Position numbers and translations under genes: made by a program. A stretch of 64,000 nucleotides of DNA from Gracilibacillus massiliensis. Lineage in GTDB: Bacteria > Bacillota > Bacilli > Bacillales > Amphibacillaceae. Below the pieces are notes generated by a model. That model was not told where the DNA came from, searched no databases, and was given only the letters and a program-made list of their open reading frames with translations. The stretch is taken from NCBI RefSeq assembly GCF_001458115.1, contig NZ_CZRP01000012.1, positions 806,001-870,000 on the forward strand, read 5' to 3'. Within the stretch, counting starts at the first letter, position 1, and each line of letters begins with the position of its first letter. Positions 1 to 11,907 of this stretch are shown here, piece by piece.

Positions 1-1891
1 CATCTCTGGTTACTTTACCATCTGTTACATATGCACCAGCAATTGTACCAATTTTGGAAACTTTGAATATTTCTCTTACTTCTACTTGGCCGATTACTTT
101 TTCTTCAAATTCTGGATCTAACATACCTTTCATCGCTGCTTCTACTTCTTCAATTGCTTTGTAGATAACACGATGCAAGCGGATATCAACTTTCTCAGAT
201 TCTGCTGCTTTTTTCGCATTGTTGTCAGGTCTTACATTAAATCCGATAACAACTGCATTAGAAGCAGAAGCTAAGATAATATCAGATTCTTTGATCGCAC
301 CTGCGCCAGTGTGAATGATATTAACTTTAACACCTTCTACATCAATCTTCTTTAAGGATGCAGCTAAAGCTTCTACTGAACCTTGTACATCTGCTTTAAG
401 AATGACGTTAATATCTTTAATTTCACCTTGTTTAATTTGTTCGAATAAATCATCTAAACTAACACGTGACTGACTACCACGTTTTTCTTCAATCTGTTTT
501 TGTTGTCTCATTTCACCGATTTGGCGAGCTTGCTTCTCATCTTTAAAGACAACAAACTGATCCCCTGCTTGTGGTACATCATTTAGACCTGTAATCTCTA
601 CAGGAGTAGAAGGGCCAGCTGATTTAATACGTTTACCTAAATCATTAACCATTGCACGGACACGACCAAACGTATGTCCAACTACAATTGGGTCCCCTAC
701 TTTTAGTGTACCATTTTGTACTAATAATGATGCAACAGAACCGCGACCTTTATCTAATTGTGCTTCAATTACGGTACCATTTGCACGACGGTCTGCGTTT
801 GCCTTGAGTTCTTCTACTTCTGCTACTAACAAGATCATCTCTAATAAATCGTCAATACCTTCACCTTTAAGTGCAGACAATTGTACGAAAATGGTTTCGC
901 CACCCCAGTCTTCAGGTACAAGTTCATATTCTGTTAGCTCTTGCATAACACGATCTGGATTAGCGCCTTCTTTATCCATTTTGTTGACTGCAACGATGAT
1001 TGGTACTTCAGCTGCTTTCGCATGATTAATAGCCTCAATCGTTTGCGGCATAACGCCATCATCCGCTGCAACGACTAAGATAGCAATATCTGTTACTTGT
1101 GCACCACGTGAACGCATACTAGTAAATGCTGCGTGACCTGGTGTATCAAGGAAAGTAACTTTTTTGTCATTTTCTCTTACTTGATATGCGCCGATATGCT
1201 GTGTAATACCTCCAGCTTCACCTGCTGTTACCTTCGTATGACGAATTGAGTCTAATAATGTAGTTTTACCGTGGTCTACATGACCCATAATGGTTACAAC
1301 TGGTGGGCGTTCTTTCAATTTATCCGCATTTTCTTCTTCAATATAAGTAGAAAGATCAGCTTTATCTACTTCCACTTCTTGTTCTACTTCTACTCCGTAC
1401 TCACCACAAATTAATTCCAAAGCATCCTCATCAAGGTCTTGGTTTTTGGTTGCCATAACACCTAAGAACAATAGTTTTTTAATAATTTCATTTGTTTCTT
1501 TGTTTAATTTATCTGCTAACTCAGTTACGGTTAATGTTCCTGAATAAGTGATTTTACTCGGCTCTTTTGGTTGTACTTTTTCTGGTTTTTTGGCTTCTTG
1601 CTGATTTTCTTTTGGTTTATTTTGTTGTTTATTATTATTCTGCTTTTTCAGATTATTATTTTGTTTAGGATTGTGTTTAGGTTTATTTTTTTGGTTAGTA
1701 GATCCTTGATTTTTTTGTGTTTGTTCCTTTTGTTTAGGTTGAAAAGATTGATCCAATTTCGCTTTCATATCATCTGAAAGTGTTGACATGTGATTAGATA
1801 CTGGTAGTTCCAACTCTTTTAGTTTATTGATAATTTCTTTACTTGATTTGTTAACTTGCTTTGCATATTCATATACTCGTATTTTTGACAT
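1..1891 (-). CDS. infB: Translation initiation factor IF-2 (3' end missing)
   Basis: IF-2 is the GTPase that brings fMet-tRNA to the 30S subunit and promotes 50S joining. About 630 residues are visible and the C-terminal end runs off the left edge of the window. The N-terminus has an IF2_N-type segment ([11 protein letters not shown]), then a low-complexity Asn/Gln/Lys linker, a second IF2_N segment, and the GTPase domain with G1 GHVDHGKT at about residue 203, DTPGHA and NKMD. The start ATG (1889-1891) has a GGGGGTGA ribosome site that overlaps the stop codon of rplGA. It is the last visible gene of the rimP-nusA-rnpM-rplGA-infB cluster. Identification is firm; only the C-terminus is unseen. 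Confidence 0.98.
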   Translation of the reverse strand, partial: MSKIRVYEYAKQVNKSSKEIINKLKELELPVSNHMSTLSDDMKAKLDQSFQPKQKEQTQKNQGSTNQKNKPKHNPKQNNNLKKQNNNKQQNKPKENQQEAKKPEKVQPKEPSKITYSGTLTVTELADKLNKETNEIIKKLLFLGVMATKNQDLDEDALELICGEYGVEVEQEVEVDKADLSTYIEEENADKLKERPPVVTIMGHVDHGKTTLLDSIRHTKVTAGEAGGITQHIGAYQVRENDKKVTFLDTPGHAAFTSMRSRGAQVTDIAILVVAADDGVMPQTIEAINHAKAAEVPIIVAVNKMDKEGANPDRVMQELTEYELVPEDWGGETIFVQLSALKGEGIDDLLEMILLVAEVEELKANADRRANGTVIEAQLDKGRGSVASLLVQNGTLKVGDPIVVGHTFGRVRAMVNDLGKRIKSAGPSTPVEITGLNDVPQAGDQFVVFKDEKQARQIGEMRQQKQIEEKRGSQSRVSLDDLFEQIKQGEIKDINVILKADVQGSVEALAASLKKIDVEGVKVNIIHTGAGAIKESDIILASASNAVVIGFNVRPDNNAKKAAESEKVDIRLHRVIYKAIEEVEAAMKGMLDPEFEEKVIGQVEVREIFKVSKIGTIAGAYVTDGKVTRD

Positions 1892-1895
1892 ACGT

Positions 1896-2216
1896 TCACC
1901 CCCGATTATTTTCATCAAGTAATGTCATCAATTTCTTCGCAAATCCATGCTCATGAATTGATACTGCTACACGACCTGACTTGCCAACTGCTTGTGACAG
2001 TGTTTCACGCTCATCCACAAAGAAATAAGGAATATTATAATACGTACATTTATCCGTTAATTTCTTGCGTGTCTGATCGCCTATATCACTAGCAATTAAT
2101 ACTACTTTAGACTTTTTGGATTGAATTTCTTTTACAATTAATTCTTCACCGAACGTGCATTTTCCAGCACGATTTGCTAATCCAATAATATTTAAATAGG
2201 CTTTATTACTTGCCAT
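1896..2216 (-). CDS. rplGA: L7Ae-family ribosomal protein YlxQ
   Basis: This is a small (106 aa) L7Ae/L30e/Gadd45-fold protein of the YlxQ type, which binds kink-turn RNA in the family. The sequence shows the family pattern: a GLANRAGKC-like N-terminus, [10 protein letters not shown], a central VVLIASD strand and a [10 protein letters not shown] segment. A longer reading frame would use TTG at 2231 inside rnpM. I chose ATG at 2216 because GAAGG lies 8 nt upstream and the start sits just after the rnpM stop. Its place between rnpM and infB matches Bacillus nusA operons. Its exact cellular role is not established by the sequence. Confidence 0.9.
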   Translation of the reverse strand: MASNKAYLNIIGLANRAGKCTFGEELIVKEIQSKKSKVVLIASDIGDQTRKKLTDKCTYYNIPYFFVDERETLSQAVGKSGRVAVSIHEHGFAKKLMTLLDENNRG

Positions 2217-2217
2217 A

Positions 2218-2487
2218 TTATTCGCCTTCAATCTGTTTTCTTAAATCCTGGTAGATCGTTTCTGGAATTTTCATTTCAAGCTGTTTTTCTAATGCACCAT
2301 TCTTCTCAGCTTGGTCGACTACCTTTAAGTCTTTTGAAACATAGGCACCGCGACCATTTTTTTTGCCAGTAGGATCTACAAAAATTTCGCCTTCTTTTGT
2401 TTTCACCACTCGAATTAAAGATTGCTTTGGCATCATTTCTTGACTTACTATACATTTTCTTAATGGGATTTTTCGTTTTTTAGTCAT
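2218..2487 (-). CDS. rnpM: YlxR-family RNA-binding protein (RNase P modulator)
   Basis: This is an 89-aa DUF448/YlxR protein. The family hallmark GRGAYV is present in the middle, following an N-terminal RKCIVSQEM segment that resembles the RxCxxC-type start of the family. YlxR of B. subtilis was renamed RnpM after work connecting it to RNase P activity; that function is family knowledge and is not visible here. The gene lies between nusA and rplGA, and its stop codon abuts the rplGA start, so co-transcription and translational coupling are likely. Confidence 0.92.
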   Translation of the reverse strand: MTKKRKIPLRKCIVSQEMMPKQSLIRVVKTKEGEIFVDPTGKKNGRGAYVSKDLKVVDQAEKNGALEKQLEMKIPETIYQDLRKQIEGE

Positions 2488-2499
2488 ATGAATTCCTCC

Positions 2500-3648
2500 T
2501 TACTTAAACAGATCTTCATCCATATCTTCGTAGGAATCTTCATAATCTAAGTTATCCTCATATTCAAGCTCTTCTAAACTGTCTTGTATTTCTTCTTCAG
2601 TGATTAATCCTTCTTCTTTTGCTTCTGTTTCACTTTTAATGTCTATTTTCCAACCCGTTAATTTGGCTGCTAGCCTGGCATTCTGTCCACGCTTACCAAT
2701 AGCAAGTGAAAGCTGATAGTCAGGTACAATGACGGTAGTTGCTTTTTCTTCTTCATCGACTTTTACTTGAACTACTTTTGAAGGACTAAGTGCATTGGAC
2801 ACATAGACTACTGGATCTTCGGACCATTCAACAATGTCTATTTTTTCACCTTTTAATTCGTCAACTATGGTTTGAACACGCTGACCTTTTTGCCCAACGC
2901 ATGAACCAACTGGATCAATTTCTGGATCTTCAGCATGGACAGAGATTTTCGAGCGGTCTCCTGCTTCACGAGCGACAGACTTTACTTCCACAGTACCGTC
3001 ATAAATTTCTGGAACTTCCATTTCGAATAATCGCTTTAATAATCCTGGATGTGTTCTTGAGACGAAAATATTCGGACCTTTATTTGTATTCTCTACTTTC
3101 GTTACATACACTTTAATTCTATCATGTACGTTATATGTTTCAGTGGGCATACATTCAGACTCAGGTAATTTTGCTTCTACTTTACCTAGATTGACATATA
3201 TAAATCTGCCATCCATACGTTGGATCGTTCCGTTCATGATATCTTCTTCACGATCAATATACTCATTAAAAATAATACCACGTTCTGCTTCACGTACACG
3301 TTGAGTCACCACTTGTTTAGCTGCTTGTGCGGCAATTCGCCCAAAATCTCTAGGTGTAACTTCGATTTCCACTACGTCACCAATCTCATAAGCAGGATTG
3401 ATGGTATGTGCTTCTTCGATTGACATGTGCTGATTATGATCATCTACTTCTTCCACTATTTCTTTTTGCGCAAATACACCCATCGTACCTGATTCGGCAT
3501 TTAAATCAACACGTACATTTGTCGCTGATTTAAAATTTTTCTTATAAGCGGAAATAAGTGCAGCTTCTAAAGCTTCCATCAATACTTCTTTATTGATTCC
3601 TTTTTCCTTTTCTAAATAATCCATTGCATCGAACAATTCTCTGTTCAC
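2500..3648 (-). CDS. nusA: Transcription termination/antitermination factor NusA
   Basis: NusA binds RNA polymerase and nascent RNA and tunes pausing, intrinsic termination and antitermination. The 382-aa protein has the N-terminal polymerase-binding domain, an S1 domain (about residues 130-200) and two KH domains (about 230-345, with VGQKGQR and IGKRGQN loops). An acidic Glu/Asp-rich tail ends in DEDLFK. Length matches the short Gram-positive NusA, which lacks the E. coli acidic repeats. It follows rimP by 14 bp and precedes rnpM by 12 bp in the standard operon order. Confidence 0.98.
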   Translation of the reverse strand: MNRELFDAMDYLEKEKGINKEVLMEALEAALISAYKKNFKSATNVRVDLNAESGTMGVFAQKEIVEEVDDHNQHMSIEEAHTINPAYEIGDVVEIEVTPRDFGRIAAQAAKQVVTQRVREAERGIIFNEYIDREEDIMNGTIQRMDGRFIYVNLGKVEAKLPESECMPTETYNVHDRIKVYVTKVENTNKGPNIFVSRTHPGLLKRLFEMEVPEIYDGTVEVKSVAREAGDRSKISVHAEDPEIDPVGSCVGQKGQRVQTIVDELKGEKIDIVEWSEDPVVYVSNALSPSKVVQVKVDEEEKATTVIVPDYQLSLAIGKRGQNARLAAKLTGWKIDIKSETEAKEEGLITEEEIQDSLEELEYEDNLDYEDSYEDMDEDLFK

Positions 3649-3662
3649 AAATTTTTCCCCCT

Positions 3663-4136
3663 TTAATCAAAAGTAACAGCTAAACGAGCTTTCGCTATTT
3701 TCTTAAACGGAATTTCAATTTCTTTCTGTTTCGCTTTATCCTTATATCGGATATTCGCATAACCGTCCTTAAAATCGATTAAGTCTCCTGTAAATTCTTT
3801 TTCTCCACTAATCGGTTCATATAATTTGATATAAACATGTTTACCGATATTAGACTCAAAATCAGTTTCCTTTTTGAGAGGTCTTTCCACTCCTGGTGAA
3901 GAAACTTCTAAAAAATAGGCATCAGTTACCGGGTCTGCTTCGTCTAATTTTGCACTTAGTTGCTCGGAGACTTGACCACATTCCTCTATATCTACTCCGC
4001 CTTCTTTATCGATATATACTCTCAGAAACCAATTAGGGCCTTCTTTTTCAAAAACAACATCAACCAGTTCTAATGAAAGTTTATCTAAGATCGGTCGGAC
4101 TAATTCTTCTGTTTGTTCTGTGACTTTGTGTGACAT
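3663..4136 (-). CDS. rimP: Ribosome maturation factor RimP
   Basis: RimP assists maturation of the 30S subunit. The 157-aa protein has the family's two-domain layout: an N-terminal domain with [14 protein letters not shown] and [10 protein letters not shown] motifs, and a C-terminal SH3-like beta domain from about residue 90. The start ATG has a strong AGGAGG site. It is the first gene of the nusA-infB operon and is preceded by a 275-bp spacer holding the polC terminator and a long perfect hairpin. Confidence 0.97.
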   Translation of the reverse strand: MSHKVTEQTEELVRPILDKLSLELVDVVFEKEGPNWFLRVYIDKEGGVDIEECGQVSEQLSAKLDEADPVTDAYFLEVSSPGVERPLKKETDFESNIGKHVYIKLYEPISGEKEFTGDLIDFKDGYANIRYKDKAKQKEIEIPFKKIAKARLAVTFD

Positions 4137-4231
4137 CTTGATACCTCCTCTACTGCTTACACACTTTAAGATATATTTCCCATAATTGCTGGTTGATACA
4201 CATCTATAACTATGTACTTGGGAAATGGAAT

Positions 4232-4267
4232 GATAAATCCCTTGCCATGAATGGCAAGGGATTTATC
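4232..4267. repeat. Perfect 16-bp inverted repeat upstream of rimP
   Basis: Two exact 16-nt arms (4232-4247 and 4252-4267) surround a 4-nt loop. The hairpin lies between the polC terminator and rimP, about 95 nt upstream of the rimP start. No T-run follows it on either strand, so it is not a standard intrinsic terminator. It could be an operator, an mRNA-stabilising or processing hairpin in the rimP-nusA leader, or a protein-binding palindrome. Its CCCTTGCC/GGCAAGGG core resembles the hairpin after proS at 8812-8845. Confidence 0.75.
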
Positions 4268-4304
4268 AAAACCCTATATCGTTGCAACGTTGATAGGTAA
4301 GAAG

Positions 4305-4331
4305 AAAGAGTGGGTATCCCCACTCTTTTTT
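4305..4331 (-). terminator. Intrinsic terminator downstream of polC
   Basis: A 10-bp stem (4305-4314 with 4319-4328) encloses a 4-nt loop about 80 nt beyond the polC stop codon. On the minus strand the stem is followed by a pyrimidine-rich CTTCTT stretch. On the plus strand it ends in six T, so the structure could act in both directions. Confidence 0.75.
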
Positions 4332-4411
4332 CGTCCGCATCAAATGAAATCTGTATAAAATATAGCATGAATTACGAAATAATGCAAGGAATTTAATGGA
4401 TTCTTCACAAA

Positions 4412-7400
4412 TTAAAACAACGATAGTTGGTTTTTGTCGGCCATTCCTTCTAAACATCCATGCTGATCTAAATATTCTAAGACCGTTTTGGAGATTCTAC
4501 TTCGTTCTCTTAAATCTTCTTTTGAAAGGAATTCTCCATCCTCCCGCGCCTTTTCGATGTTAATCGCTGCGTTAGTACCTAAACCATCGACAGCATTGAA
4601 TGGCGGTATTAAACTATCCCCATCCACTAAAAACTCTGTTGCGGTCGACCTGTATAAATCAACCTTTTGAAAATGAAAACCGCGTTCATTCATTTCTAAG
4701 GCAATCTCTAAAACAGTAAGTAAACTTTTTTCTTTCGGTGGTGCGTCATTTCCTTTATCAAGGATTTCCTTAATGCGCAGTCGAATTGCTTCAGAACCTT
4801 TTACCATCGTATCTAACTCAAAGTCATCTGCTCTTACAGTGAAATAAGAAGCATAAAAATAAAGTGGATAATGGACTTTAAAATAAGCAATTCGTATAGC
4901 CATTAACACATATGCAGCTGCGTGTGCTTTCGGGAACATATATTTAATTTTTTTACATGAATCGATATACCAATCAGGGACATCATGTTTTTTCATCTCT
5001 TCAATCCACTCTGGGTCTAAACCTTTCCCTTTTCGCACAAACTCCATAATTTTAAATGCTAATGACGCATCTAGCCCTTTATGCATTAGATAAACCATAA
5101 TATCGTCACGACAACCAATAACATCTGGTAATCCACAGATACCATTATTAATCAATTCCTGTGCATTTCCCAACCATACATCGGTACCGTGACTTAATCC
5201 CGAAATGATGACTAATTCAGCAAATGTTTTTGGTTTGGTATCCTCTAACATTTGGCGAACAAATCTTGTACCAAACTCTGGTACCCCTAATGTTCCCGTT
5301 TTGCACATAATTTGATCGGCAGATACACCTAAAACGTCAGGACCTGAGAATATTTTCATGACTTCTTCATCATCGGTTGGAACGGTTTGTGGATCGATCC
5401 CACTTAAATCTTGAAGCATACGAATCATTGTCGGATCATCATGACCAAGTATATCTAGCTTTAATAAATTATCGTGAATCGAATGGAAATCAAAATGGGT
5501 CGTCTTCCATTCAGAATTCCGGTCATCTGCCGGAAATTGAATCGGTGTAAAGTCATAAATTTCCTTATCATCTGGTACAACTATAATCCCACCAGGGTGC
5601 TGACCTGTAGTACGTTTAGCACCAGTACAACCTTTAACAAGTCGATCAACTTCAGCTTGTTTAATCGTTAATTCTTTATCACTAGCATAACCCTTCGCAT
5701 AACCATATGCTGTTTTTTCAGCAACGGTACCAATGGTTCCTGCTCGATATACATTGTCTTCACCAAATAACACTTTCGTATAGTTGTGTGCTTTTGGTTG
5801 ATACTCGCCAGAAAAGTTCAAGTCAATATCGGGTACCTTATCCCCTTTGAAGCCTAGGAACGTCTCAAACGGAATATCTTGTCCATCTTTTTTCATTGCT
5901 TCCTGACATTCGGGACAGTTTTTATCAGGTAAGTCAAAACCACTACCAACTGAACCATCATCAAAAAATTCGCTATATTTACAAGATGGACAAACATAAT
6001 GAGGTGGTAATGGATTCACTTCCGTTATTTCGGTAAAAGTTGCAATTAATGAGGAACCAACAGAGCCCCTCGAACCTACTAAGTAACCGTCATCTAATGA
6101 TTTTTTCACTAATTTTTGAGAAATTAGATAGATAACGGCAAATCCATGACCAATAATACTTTTCAATTCTTTTTCGACTCTTTTTTCGACAATTTCTGGA
6201 ATAGGATCACCATATACTGATTTCGCGAAATTATAACTCAATTCTCTGATTTCATCTTCTGCTCCATCAATATTTGGAGTATATAAATCTTCTTTAACTG
6301 GCTTCAATTCTTCGATTCGGTCTGCTAATTGATTCGGATTAGTGATGACAATTTCTTTTGCCTTCTCTTCACCTAAAAAGGAAAATGCCTCGATCATTTC
6401 AGCAGTTGTTCGAAAGTAAGTGTTAGGTAAGGTTTGCCGATTTAGTGGGTTACCACTTTGTGATGATATTAAGATTTGTCGGTATAATTGATCATTTTTC
6501 TCTAAATGATGAACATTCCCGGTTGCTACACAAGGTTTTTCTAAATCATCGGCTAATTGGACGATATTACGAATAATATCCATTAGCTGTGCTTCGTTTT
6601 GTACTAATTCTCTATCATATAAATGAACAAAATTACTTGTTGGTTGCACTTCAATGTAATCATAAAACTTTGCTACGTTTTCCGCTTGTTCTTTCGATTT
6701 TTGCATCATCGTTTCGAAAACTTCCCCTTGATCACAAGCTGTACCAACGAGAATACCTTCTCGGTACTCTTGTAATTTTGACCGAGGAATTCGTGGAACA
6801 CGGTAGAAATAATCGATATGTGCCAACGAGACAAGTTTATAGATGTTTTTTAACCCTTCCTGATCCACTGCAAGTAACGTCACATGAAAAGGCCTTGAAC
6901 GTTGATAAGCATTGCCTTCGCCCATATGTTGATTGAATTGATTATGATTTGTAATAGAACGTTCTAAAGAAAGCTTGATAAACTTCCACAATAAATAACC
7001 AGTTGCTTCCGCATCATAAATGGCGCGGTGATGCTGGGTTAATTCGATATCTAATTTTTTACATAACGTATTTAATCGATGATTTTTTAATTCAGGAAAT
7101 AGTAAACGCGCTAATTCTAACGTGTCGATTACCGGATTACTTGCTTCTTGATACTCGATCCGTTTAAAGCCGGTATTCAAAAAGCCCATATCAAAATCTG
7201 CGTTATGTGCTACAAGAATGGCATCTCCCATCCATTGATGGAATTCCTTTAGGACATCTCCTACTTCTGGAGCATCTCTCACCATGTCGTCTGTTATACC
7301 AGTTAAATTGGTAGTCGTTTCTGACAGAGGATGATGTGGATTAGCAAATGATTCATATCGATCAATAATCTCGCCGTTATGTACTTTAACTGCCGCTAGT

Positions 7401-8698
7401 TCAATTATCGTGTCATAAATTGCCGATAGTCCTGTGGTTTCCACATCAAAAACAACATAGGTAGCGTCCGCTAAGTCCCGATCTGCGTCATTATAAGCAA
7501 TCGGCACACCATCATCGACAACATTCGCTTCTACCCCATAAAGGATTTTCACACCATGTTTTTGGCCTGCTGCATATGCTTCTGGATAAGCCTGAGCAAC
7601 CGCATGGTCGGTGATAGCAATTGCTTTATGTCCCCATTTACCAGCTTGTTCAATCAGCTTTGATGCGGATACAACAGCGTCCATTTGACTCATTAACGTA
7701 TGTGCATGTAATTCGACCCGTTTTTCGTCATGGAAACCAGGATCCTCTCGAGTAACAGAAGGCACTTGTTGAATATCTTTTGCCATCATTGTCAATTCAT
7801 TCGAAAAATTATCGGTTTGAATCATACCCTTGGCTTTTACCCACATGCCTTCTTTTAACTGCTTGAACTTTTCGACATCTTGATCACCTTTTGAGAACAT
7901 TTTAATTTGAAAGGAATCTGTATAATCGGTTACTTTAATAATTAATAAATGTCTTCCAGATCGTAATTCACGAATGTCTGCATCAAATAAATACCCTTGG
8001 AAAACGACACTTTTCTCTTCTTCTACTATTTCTTTCATACTGATTGCATTCTCTTTAATCGGATAACCTAATTGTACAGGACCAGTAGGACTTTCTGGTT
8101 TTGCTTCTTTGGCTTTTTGCGCTTGCGCTTTAAAAGCTTCTTCCACTTTTTTTCGATCTTCTAACGCTTTTTCTTGTTGAAATTTTTCTAATTCTTCTTG
8201 CTGATTGCCTATTTCCAAATGAATGATTTGTTTAGGTATACCTACCTTTATACAAAATTGATCATATCGTAACTGAATGTCTTTATTCATTTGTTCCTCG
8301 ATCTGATTACTTACAGTTAACATAATATTATTATCGTTAAATAAAGGTTTTTTATTCTCAAATGTTCGATACTTAGGTGAATCAGTTGTAAGCTCAGACA
8401 GGAAAATTTGCCAATACTGATTTGACTCTTTCTCATCGATAGTAGGTTCATCGACTTTTATCGTCCAAGATACTTTGGCAATTGAAGAGAATGCTTCAGT
8501 TAATTTTAGAATAAATACTTGATAAACATCAGCAGGGATCGTCTTATCTAGATTAAAATGAAAATGCCACTTTTGGTTCGACCGATAAACTTCTAACTTT
8601 TCTATAGAACCCTCCTGAAGGTATTTATTTTTCATATCATCAGCTATTCCGATTTGCTTCAGGAGTAATTGAAATTTTTCTTTATTAGAGATACACAT
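4412..8698 (-). CDS. polC: DNA polymerase III subunit alpha, PolC type
   Basis: PolC is the main replicative polymerase of low-GC Gram-positives, with polymerase and 3'-5' proofreading activity in one chain. The 1428-aa protein has an N-terminal domain, an OB-fold (about 220-310), a PHP domain (ELHAHT near 329) split by a DnaQ-like exonuclease (FDVETTG near 416), a four-Cys zinc site (CPSC...CPEC near 904) and the catalytic PDIDLNF motif near 955. The reading frame extends 13 codons upstream, but ATG at 8698 is preceded by AAAGGAGATCG and is the better start. It is monocistronic, with terminators on both sides. Confidence 0.98.
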   Translation of the reverse strand: MCISNKEKFQLLLKQIGIADDMKNKYLQEGSIEKLEVYRSNQKWHFHFNLDKTIPADVYQVFILKLTEAFSSIAKVSWTIKVDEPTIDEKESNQYWQIFLSELTTDSPKYRTFENKKPLFNDNNIMLTVSNQIEEQMNKDIQLRYDQFCIKVGIPKQIIHLEIGNQQEELEKFQQEKALEDRKKVEEAFKAQAQKAKEAKPESPTGPVQLGYPIKENAISMKEIVEEEKSVVFQGYLFDADIRELRSGRHLLIIKVTDYTDSFQIKMFSKGDQDVEKFKQLKEGMWVKAKGMIQTDNFSNELTMMAKDIQQVPSVTREDPGFHDEKRVELHAHTLMSQMDAVVSASKLIEQAGKWGHKAIAITDHAVAQAYPEAYAAGQKHGVKILYGVEANVVDDGVPIAYNDADRDLADATYVVFDVETTGLSAIYDTIIELAAVKVHNGEIIDRYESFANPHHPLSETTTNLTGITDDMVRDAPEVGDVLKEFHQWMGDAILVAHNADFDMGFLNTGFKRIEYQEASNPVIDTLELARLLFPELKNHRLNTLCKKLDIELTQHHRAIYDAEATGYLLWKFIKLSLERSITNHNQFNQHMGEGNAYQRSRPFHVTLLAVDQEGLKNIYKLVSLAHIDYFYRVPRIPRSKLQEYREGILVGTACDQGEVFETMMQKSKEQAENVAKFYDYIEVQPTSNFVHLYDRELVQNEAQLMDIIRNIVQLADDLEKPCVATGNVHHLEKNDQLYRQILISSQSGNPLNRQTLPNTYFRTTAEMIEAFSFLGEEKAKEIVITNPNQLADRIEELKPVKEDLYTPNIDGAEDEIRELSYNFAKSVYGDPIPEIVEKRVEKELKSIIGHGFAVIYLISQKLVKKSLDDGYLVGSRGSVGSSLIATFTEITEVNPLPPHYVCPSCKYSEFFDDGSVGSGFDLPDKNCPECQEAMKKDGQDIPFETFLGFKGDKVPDIDLNFSGEYQPKAHNYTKVLFGEDNVYRAGTIGTVAEKTAYGYAKGYASDKELTIKQAEVDRLVKGCTGAKRTTGQHPGGIIVVPDDKEIYDFTPIQFPADDRNSEWKTTHFDFHSIHDNLLKLDILGHDDPTMIRMLQDLSGIDPQTVPTDDEEVMKIFSGPDVLGVSADQIMCKTGTLGVPEFGTRFVRQMLEDTKPKTFAELVIISGLSHGTDVWLGNAQELINNGICGLPDVIGCRDDIMVYLMHKGLDASLAFKIMEFVRKGKGLDPEWIEEMKKHDVPDWYIDSCKKIKYMFPKAHAAAYVLMAIRIAYFKVHYPLYFYASYFTVRADDFELDTMVKGSEAIRLRIKEILDKGNDAPPKEKSLLTVLEIALEMNERGFHFQKVDLYRSTATEFLVDGDSLIPPFNAVDGLGTNAAINIEKAREDGEFLSKEDLRERSRISKTVLEYLDQHGCLEGMADKNQLSLF

Positions 8699-8750
8699 TT
8701 TCGATCTCCTTTTCACAGTTTTTCGAATAATCAACAACTTATTAAGTGAG

Positions 8751-8780
8751 TTTTTAAATGATTTGGAGTTTCATAGTCAA
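8751..8780 (-). promoter_or_regulatory. Candidate sigma-A promoter for polC
   Basis: TTGACT (8775-8780) and TAAAAA (8751-8756) are 18 nt apart, downstream of the proS terminator and about 50 nt upstream of the polC start. The -35 is 5/6 and the -10 only 4/6, so this is a tentative call. Confidence 0.4.
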
Positions 8781-8811
8781 GCATTGCTCGCGAAACTTAG
8801 CATATAAATTG

Positions 8812-8845
8812 AATTCCCTTGCCTGTTAGTTGAGACAAGGGAATT
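8812..8845 (-). terminator. Hairpin/terminator immediately after proS
   Basis: A 10-bp stem (8812-8821 with 8836-8845) with a 14-nt loop starts 3 nt after the proS stop. The sequence beyond it on the minus strand is only moderately T-rich, so termination may be partial. Confidence 0.6.
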
Positions 8846-8848
8846 TTG

Positions 8849-10549
8849 TTATTTAATCAATGAAGATATTTTCTCAACTAAGTCACTAACATGAAGGTCA
8901 TCTTGCTCTCCACTTTCTCTTAGCTTACATTCTACTATACCTTCTGAAGCTTTCTTACCAACCGTTATCCGAACAGGTAACCCAATTAAATCGCTATCCG
9001 CAAATTTAACACCAGGTCTTTCTTTACGATCATCAAATAATACAGTGACATCATTTTGTTGTAATTGCTCATATATCTGCTCAGCCAGATCTAGTTGCTC
9101 TTGGTTTTTAGGATTTACCGCAATCAAATGTACTTGATATGGTGTTATTTCTTGTGGCCATTTTATACCATTTTCATCATTGAATTGTTCGACGATAGCA
9201 GCAAGTGTTCTCGATACGCCAATTCCATAACAACCCATGATCATTGTTTCTTGTTTGCCTTGCTCATTTAAGTATTGAGCTCCTAATTTCTCAGCATAAA
9301 ACTTACCTAATTTAAAGATATGTCCAACTTCAATACCTTTTGCAAACTGAATTGTTCCACTACCATCTGGTGATGGATCACCTTCTTGAATAAATCGTAA
9401 ATCCTCATAAGAAGCTACTTTAATGTCACGTTCAATATTTGCATTTTGATAATGTTTATCCGTCTGATTTGCACCACAATAGACATTTCGCATTACTGCA
9501 ACTGCATGATCTGCTATTACTTCGATTTCTTCTGGCACATTAACCGGTCCAATAGAACCAACCTCTGCTTGTAATTGTTGTTTTGTTTCCTCTTCTGATG
9601 CTAATTCAACTTCCGATGCACCTAGCGCATTTTTAAGCTTAATATCATTTACTTCATGGTCACCACGAGTTAATACTAAAACAAATCGATCATCTACTTT
9701 AAAAAGTAATGATTTAATACCTTTTTCAATTGGTTGATCTAAGAATTCAGAAACTTCTTTCATTGTTCTATAACCAGGTGTATCAACTAATTCTAATTCC
9801 TGTAAGCTTTCATTACTTTCTTCATACGATACATTTACAGGTGCCATCTCGATATTGGCAGCAAAATCAGATTGATCTGAATAGGCTATCGTATCTTCTC
9901 CTATTTCAGATAGAACCATAAATTCATGGGTATCTTTACCACCCATAGCTCCAGAATCAGCAATTACGGCTCTGAAATTCAAACCACATCGGCTAAATAT
10001 ATTTTTATAGGCCGTGAACATTTTATCATATGCTTCATCTAAGCTATCCTGAGAAGTATGAAACGTGTAAGCATCTTTCATAACAAATTCTCTACCTCTT
10101 AATAAACCAAAGCGCGGACGTTGTTCATCTCTGAATTTCGTTTGGATTTGGTAGATACTAAGTGGTAACTTTTTATAACTTTTTACCTCTTCCCCAATTA
10201 AACTAGTAATGACCTCTTCATGAGTCGCTCCTAAAGCAAATTCTCTATCATGACGATCATGTAGTCGCATTAACTCGGAGCCTAACTTATACCAGCGTCC
10301 TGTTTTTTTCCATAGATCAGATGACTGTAAGGCTGGCATCAGCATCTCTACTGCTCCTGCTCTTTCCATCTCTTCCCGAACAATTTTTTCTACATTTTTT
10401 AACACTTTATTTCCTAATGGTAAAAAACTATAAACACCTGATACGGTTTGTCTAATAAACCCTGCTCGTAATAAAAGTTGATGACTTCTAATTTCAGCAT
10501 CTGCAGGGGTTTCTTTTAAAGTTGGAATTAACGTCTGACTATGTCTCAT
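8849..10549 (-). CDS. proS: Prolyl-tRNA synthetase (bacterial type with editing domain)
   Basis: ProS charges tRNA-Pro and hydrolyses mischarged Ala-tRNA-Pro. The 566-aa length and order fit the bacterial class II type. The N-terminal catalytic core has class II motifs ([28 protein letters not shown] region), an editing insertion lies at about 220-390, then [11 protein letters not shown], and a C-terminal anticodon domain ends in VEKISSLIK. It follows rasP by 75 bp, the usual Bacillus dxr-rasP-proS order. Confidence 0.98.
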   Translation of the reverse strand: MRHSQTLIPTLKETPADAEIRSHQLLLRAGFIRQTVSGVYSFLPLGNKVLKNVEKIVREEMERAGAVEMLMPALQSSDLWKKTGRWYKLGSELMRLHDRHDREFALGATHEEVITSLIGEEVKSYKKLPLSIYQIQTKFRDEQRPRFGLLRGREFVMKDAYTFHTSQDSLDEAYDKMFTAYKNIFSRCGLNFRAVIADSGAMGGKDTHEFMVLSEIGEDTIAYSDQSDFAANIEMAPVNVSYEESNESLQELELVDTPGYRTMKEVSEFLDQPIEKGIKSLLFKVDDRFVLVLTRGDHEVNDIKLKNALGASEVELASEEETKQQLQAEVGSIGPVNVPEEIEVIADHAVAVMRNVYCGANQTDKHYQNANIERDIKVASYEDLRFIQEGDPSPDGSGTIQFAKGIEVGHIFKLGKFYAEKLGAQYLNEQGKQETMIMGCYGIGVSRTLAAIVEQFNDENGIKWPQEITPYQVHLIAVNPKNQEQLDLAEQIYEQLQQNDVTVLFDDRKERPGVKFADSDLIGLPVRITVGKKASEGIVECKLRESGEQDDLHVSDLVEKISSLIK

Positions 10550-10624
10550 CTTACATTTTCACCCCAATGATTTGGTATTGTTATATTTCGAATTGCTACA
10601 ATATATTACATTTGATTTATCATA

Positions 10625-11890
10625 CTACAAAAATAATCGTTGAATGTCATTCCATGTCACAATAATCATCAGCAACATCAATAATGCAAAACCGATAAAA
10701 TGAACGACACCTTCTTTTTGTGGATCAATTGGTTTTCTACGTATTGCCTCCAAACCGACAAATATCAATCTTCCACCATCCAAAGCTGGTAAAGGTACTA
10801 GGTTTATTATACCTAAATTGACACTAAGAACCGCTGTCCATGTTAAAAAGTTAAGAAATCCTGTTTTAACTACTTGATCGGTAGCATCATAAATACCTAC
10901 CGGTCCTGATAACATATCGATCGAAAACTGACCGGTAACGAGTTTACCTAAGTTAGTTAGAATCAATGTTGACCATCTGTACGTTTCTTCTAAACTATAT
11001 GGAATAGATCGGATAAATGACTTCTCTAATGCGAGAGTGACACCTACTTGACCAATATTTTGCTCTGGAGTTTCAACCAATGCTGGTGTAACTTCTAATG
11101 GAATTTCTTGATTGTCCCTAAGAACTGTCATCTCTAAAGATTCCTCAGGACTGGCTTGTACAATTTCTTGGAATTCATCCCATTCACCAATCGACTGTCC
11201 TTCAATTTCTATTATGGTATCATCTGGCTCAAAACCAGCTTCTTCTGCTGGGCTGTTATCCACGACCGAACCTATTCGAACATCGTCTACCGGTACACCT
11301 TGAATATTGGCTAAGATAAGAAAAATAACTACGGTTAAGACAAAATTCATTAAAGGACCAGCAAACAATTGCAAACCTCTTTGGCCAACTGTTTTCGAAG
11401 CAAATTGACGATTATATGGTGCAATTTGTGTAGCTTTTTCGTCCATGATAAAGTCAGCTTTCTCATGAACACGGAAGGAATACTTTGTTTCTTCATCGAT
11501 TTCATAACCCTCAATTATTAAATCATGATCAAGGTCAATTCTTTCTACTTCAATCACTAGTGCATCAGGGTGTTTCGCTTTATTGTTTACAATAATTTGG
11601 TCAACTTCACCAGCTTCATTAAAAGTCAAGCCGATATGCTGTCCTGGTTTGATATCGATTATCTCGGGATCTTCCCCTGCAACACGAACATATCCCCCCA
11701 TCGGTAAAAGCCTTATTGTATAAAGTGTTTCATTCTTTACCGTCGAAAATACTTTTGGACCAAATCCGATTGCAAATTCTCGAACAAGCATCCCTGTTTT
11801 TTTTGCTACATAATAATGACCAAATTCATGCACAAATACAAGTAGGCCAAACATTAATATAAAGGCAATTACTGTATTCAAATAAAGCAC
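10625..11890 (-). CDS. rasP: Site-2 zinc metalloprotease RasP (RseP family)
   Basis: RasP is an intramembrane protease that cleaves anti-sigma factors such as RsiW and remnant signal peptides. The 421-aa chain has the zinc motif HEFGH at residues 21-25 in the first membrane helix, a PDZ domain at about 195-285, and the second active-site motif with LPALDGGRL near the C-terminus, followed by a final helix. The start is uncertain: GTG at 11890 is used here, but TTG at 11881 sits 8 nt after AAGGAG and would remove three residues. It lies between dxr and proS, probably co-transcribed. Confidence 0.95.
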   Translation of the reverse strand: MLYLNTVIAFILMFGLLVFVHEFGHYYVAKKTGMLVREFAIGFGPKVFSTVKNETLYTIRLLPMGGYVRVAGEDPEIIDIKPGQHIGLTFNEAGEVDQIIVNNKAKHPDALVIEVERIDLDHDLIIEGYEIDEETKYSFRVHEKADFIMDEKATQIAPYNRQFASKTVGQRGLQLFAGPLMNFVLTVVIFLILANIQGVPVDDVRIGSVVDNSPAEEAGFEPDDTIIEIEGQSIGEWDEFQEIVQASPEESLEMTVLRDNQEIPLEVTPALVETPEQNIGQVGVTLALEKSFIRSIPYSLEETYRWSTLILTNLGKLVTGQFSIDMLSGPVGIYDATDQVVKTGFLNFLTWTAVLSVNLGIINLVPLPALDGGRLIFVGLEAIRRKPIDPQKEGVVHFIGFALLMLLMIIVTWNDIQRLFL

Positions 11891-11907
11891 TCCTTCCCCT
11901 ATTCCAA

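Noticed and set aside
1185-1200. GCCGATAT on the plus strand inside infB, and again near 11634 inside rasP
   Set aside because: Both are antisense inside coding genes with no gene to drive; they show how often this octamer occurs by chance.
4266-4457. A 63-codon minus-strand frame after polC
   Set aside because: It overlaps the polC 3' end and its terminator and has no family signature.
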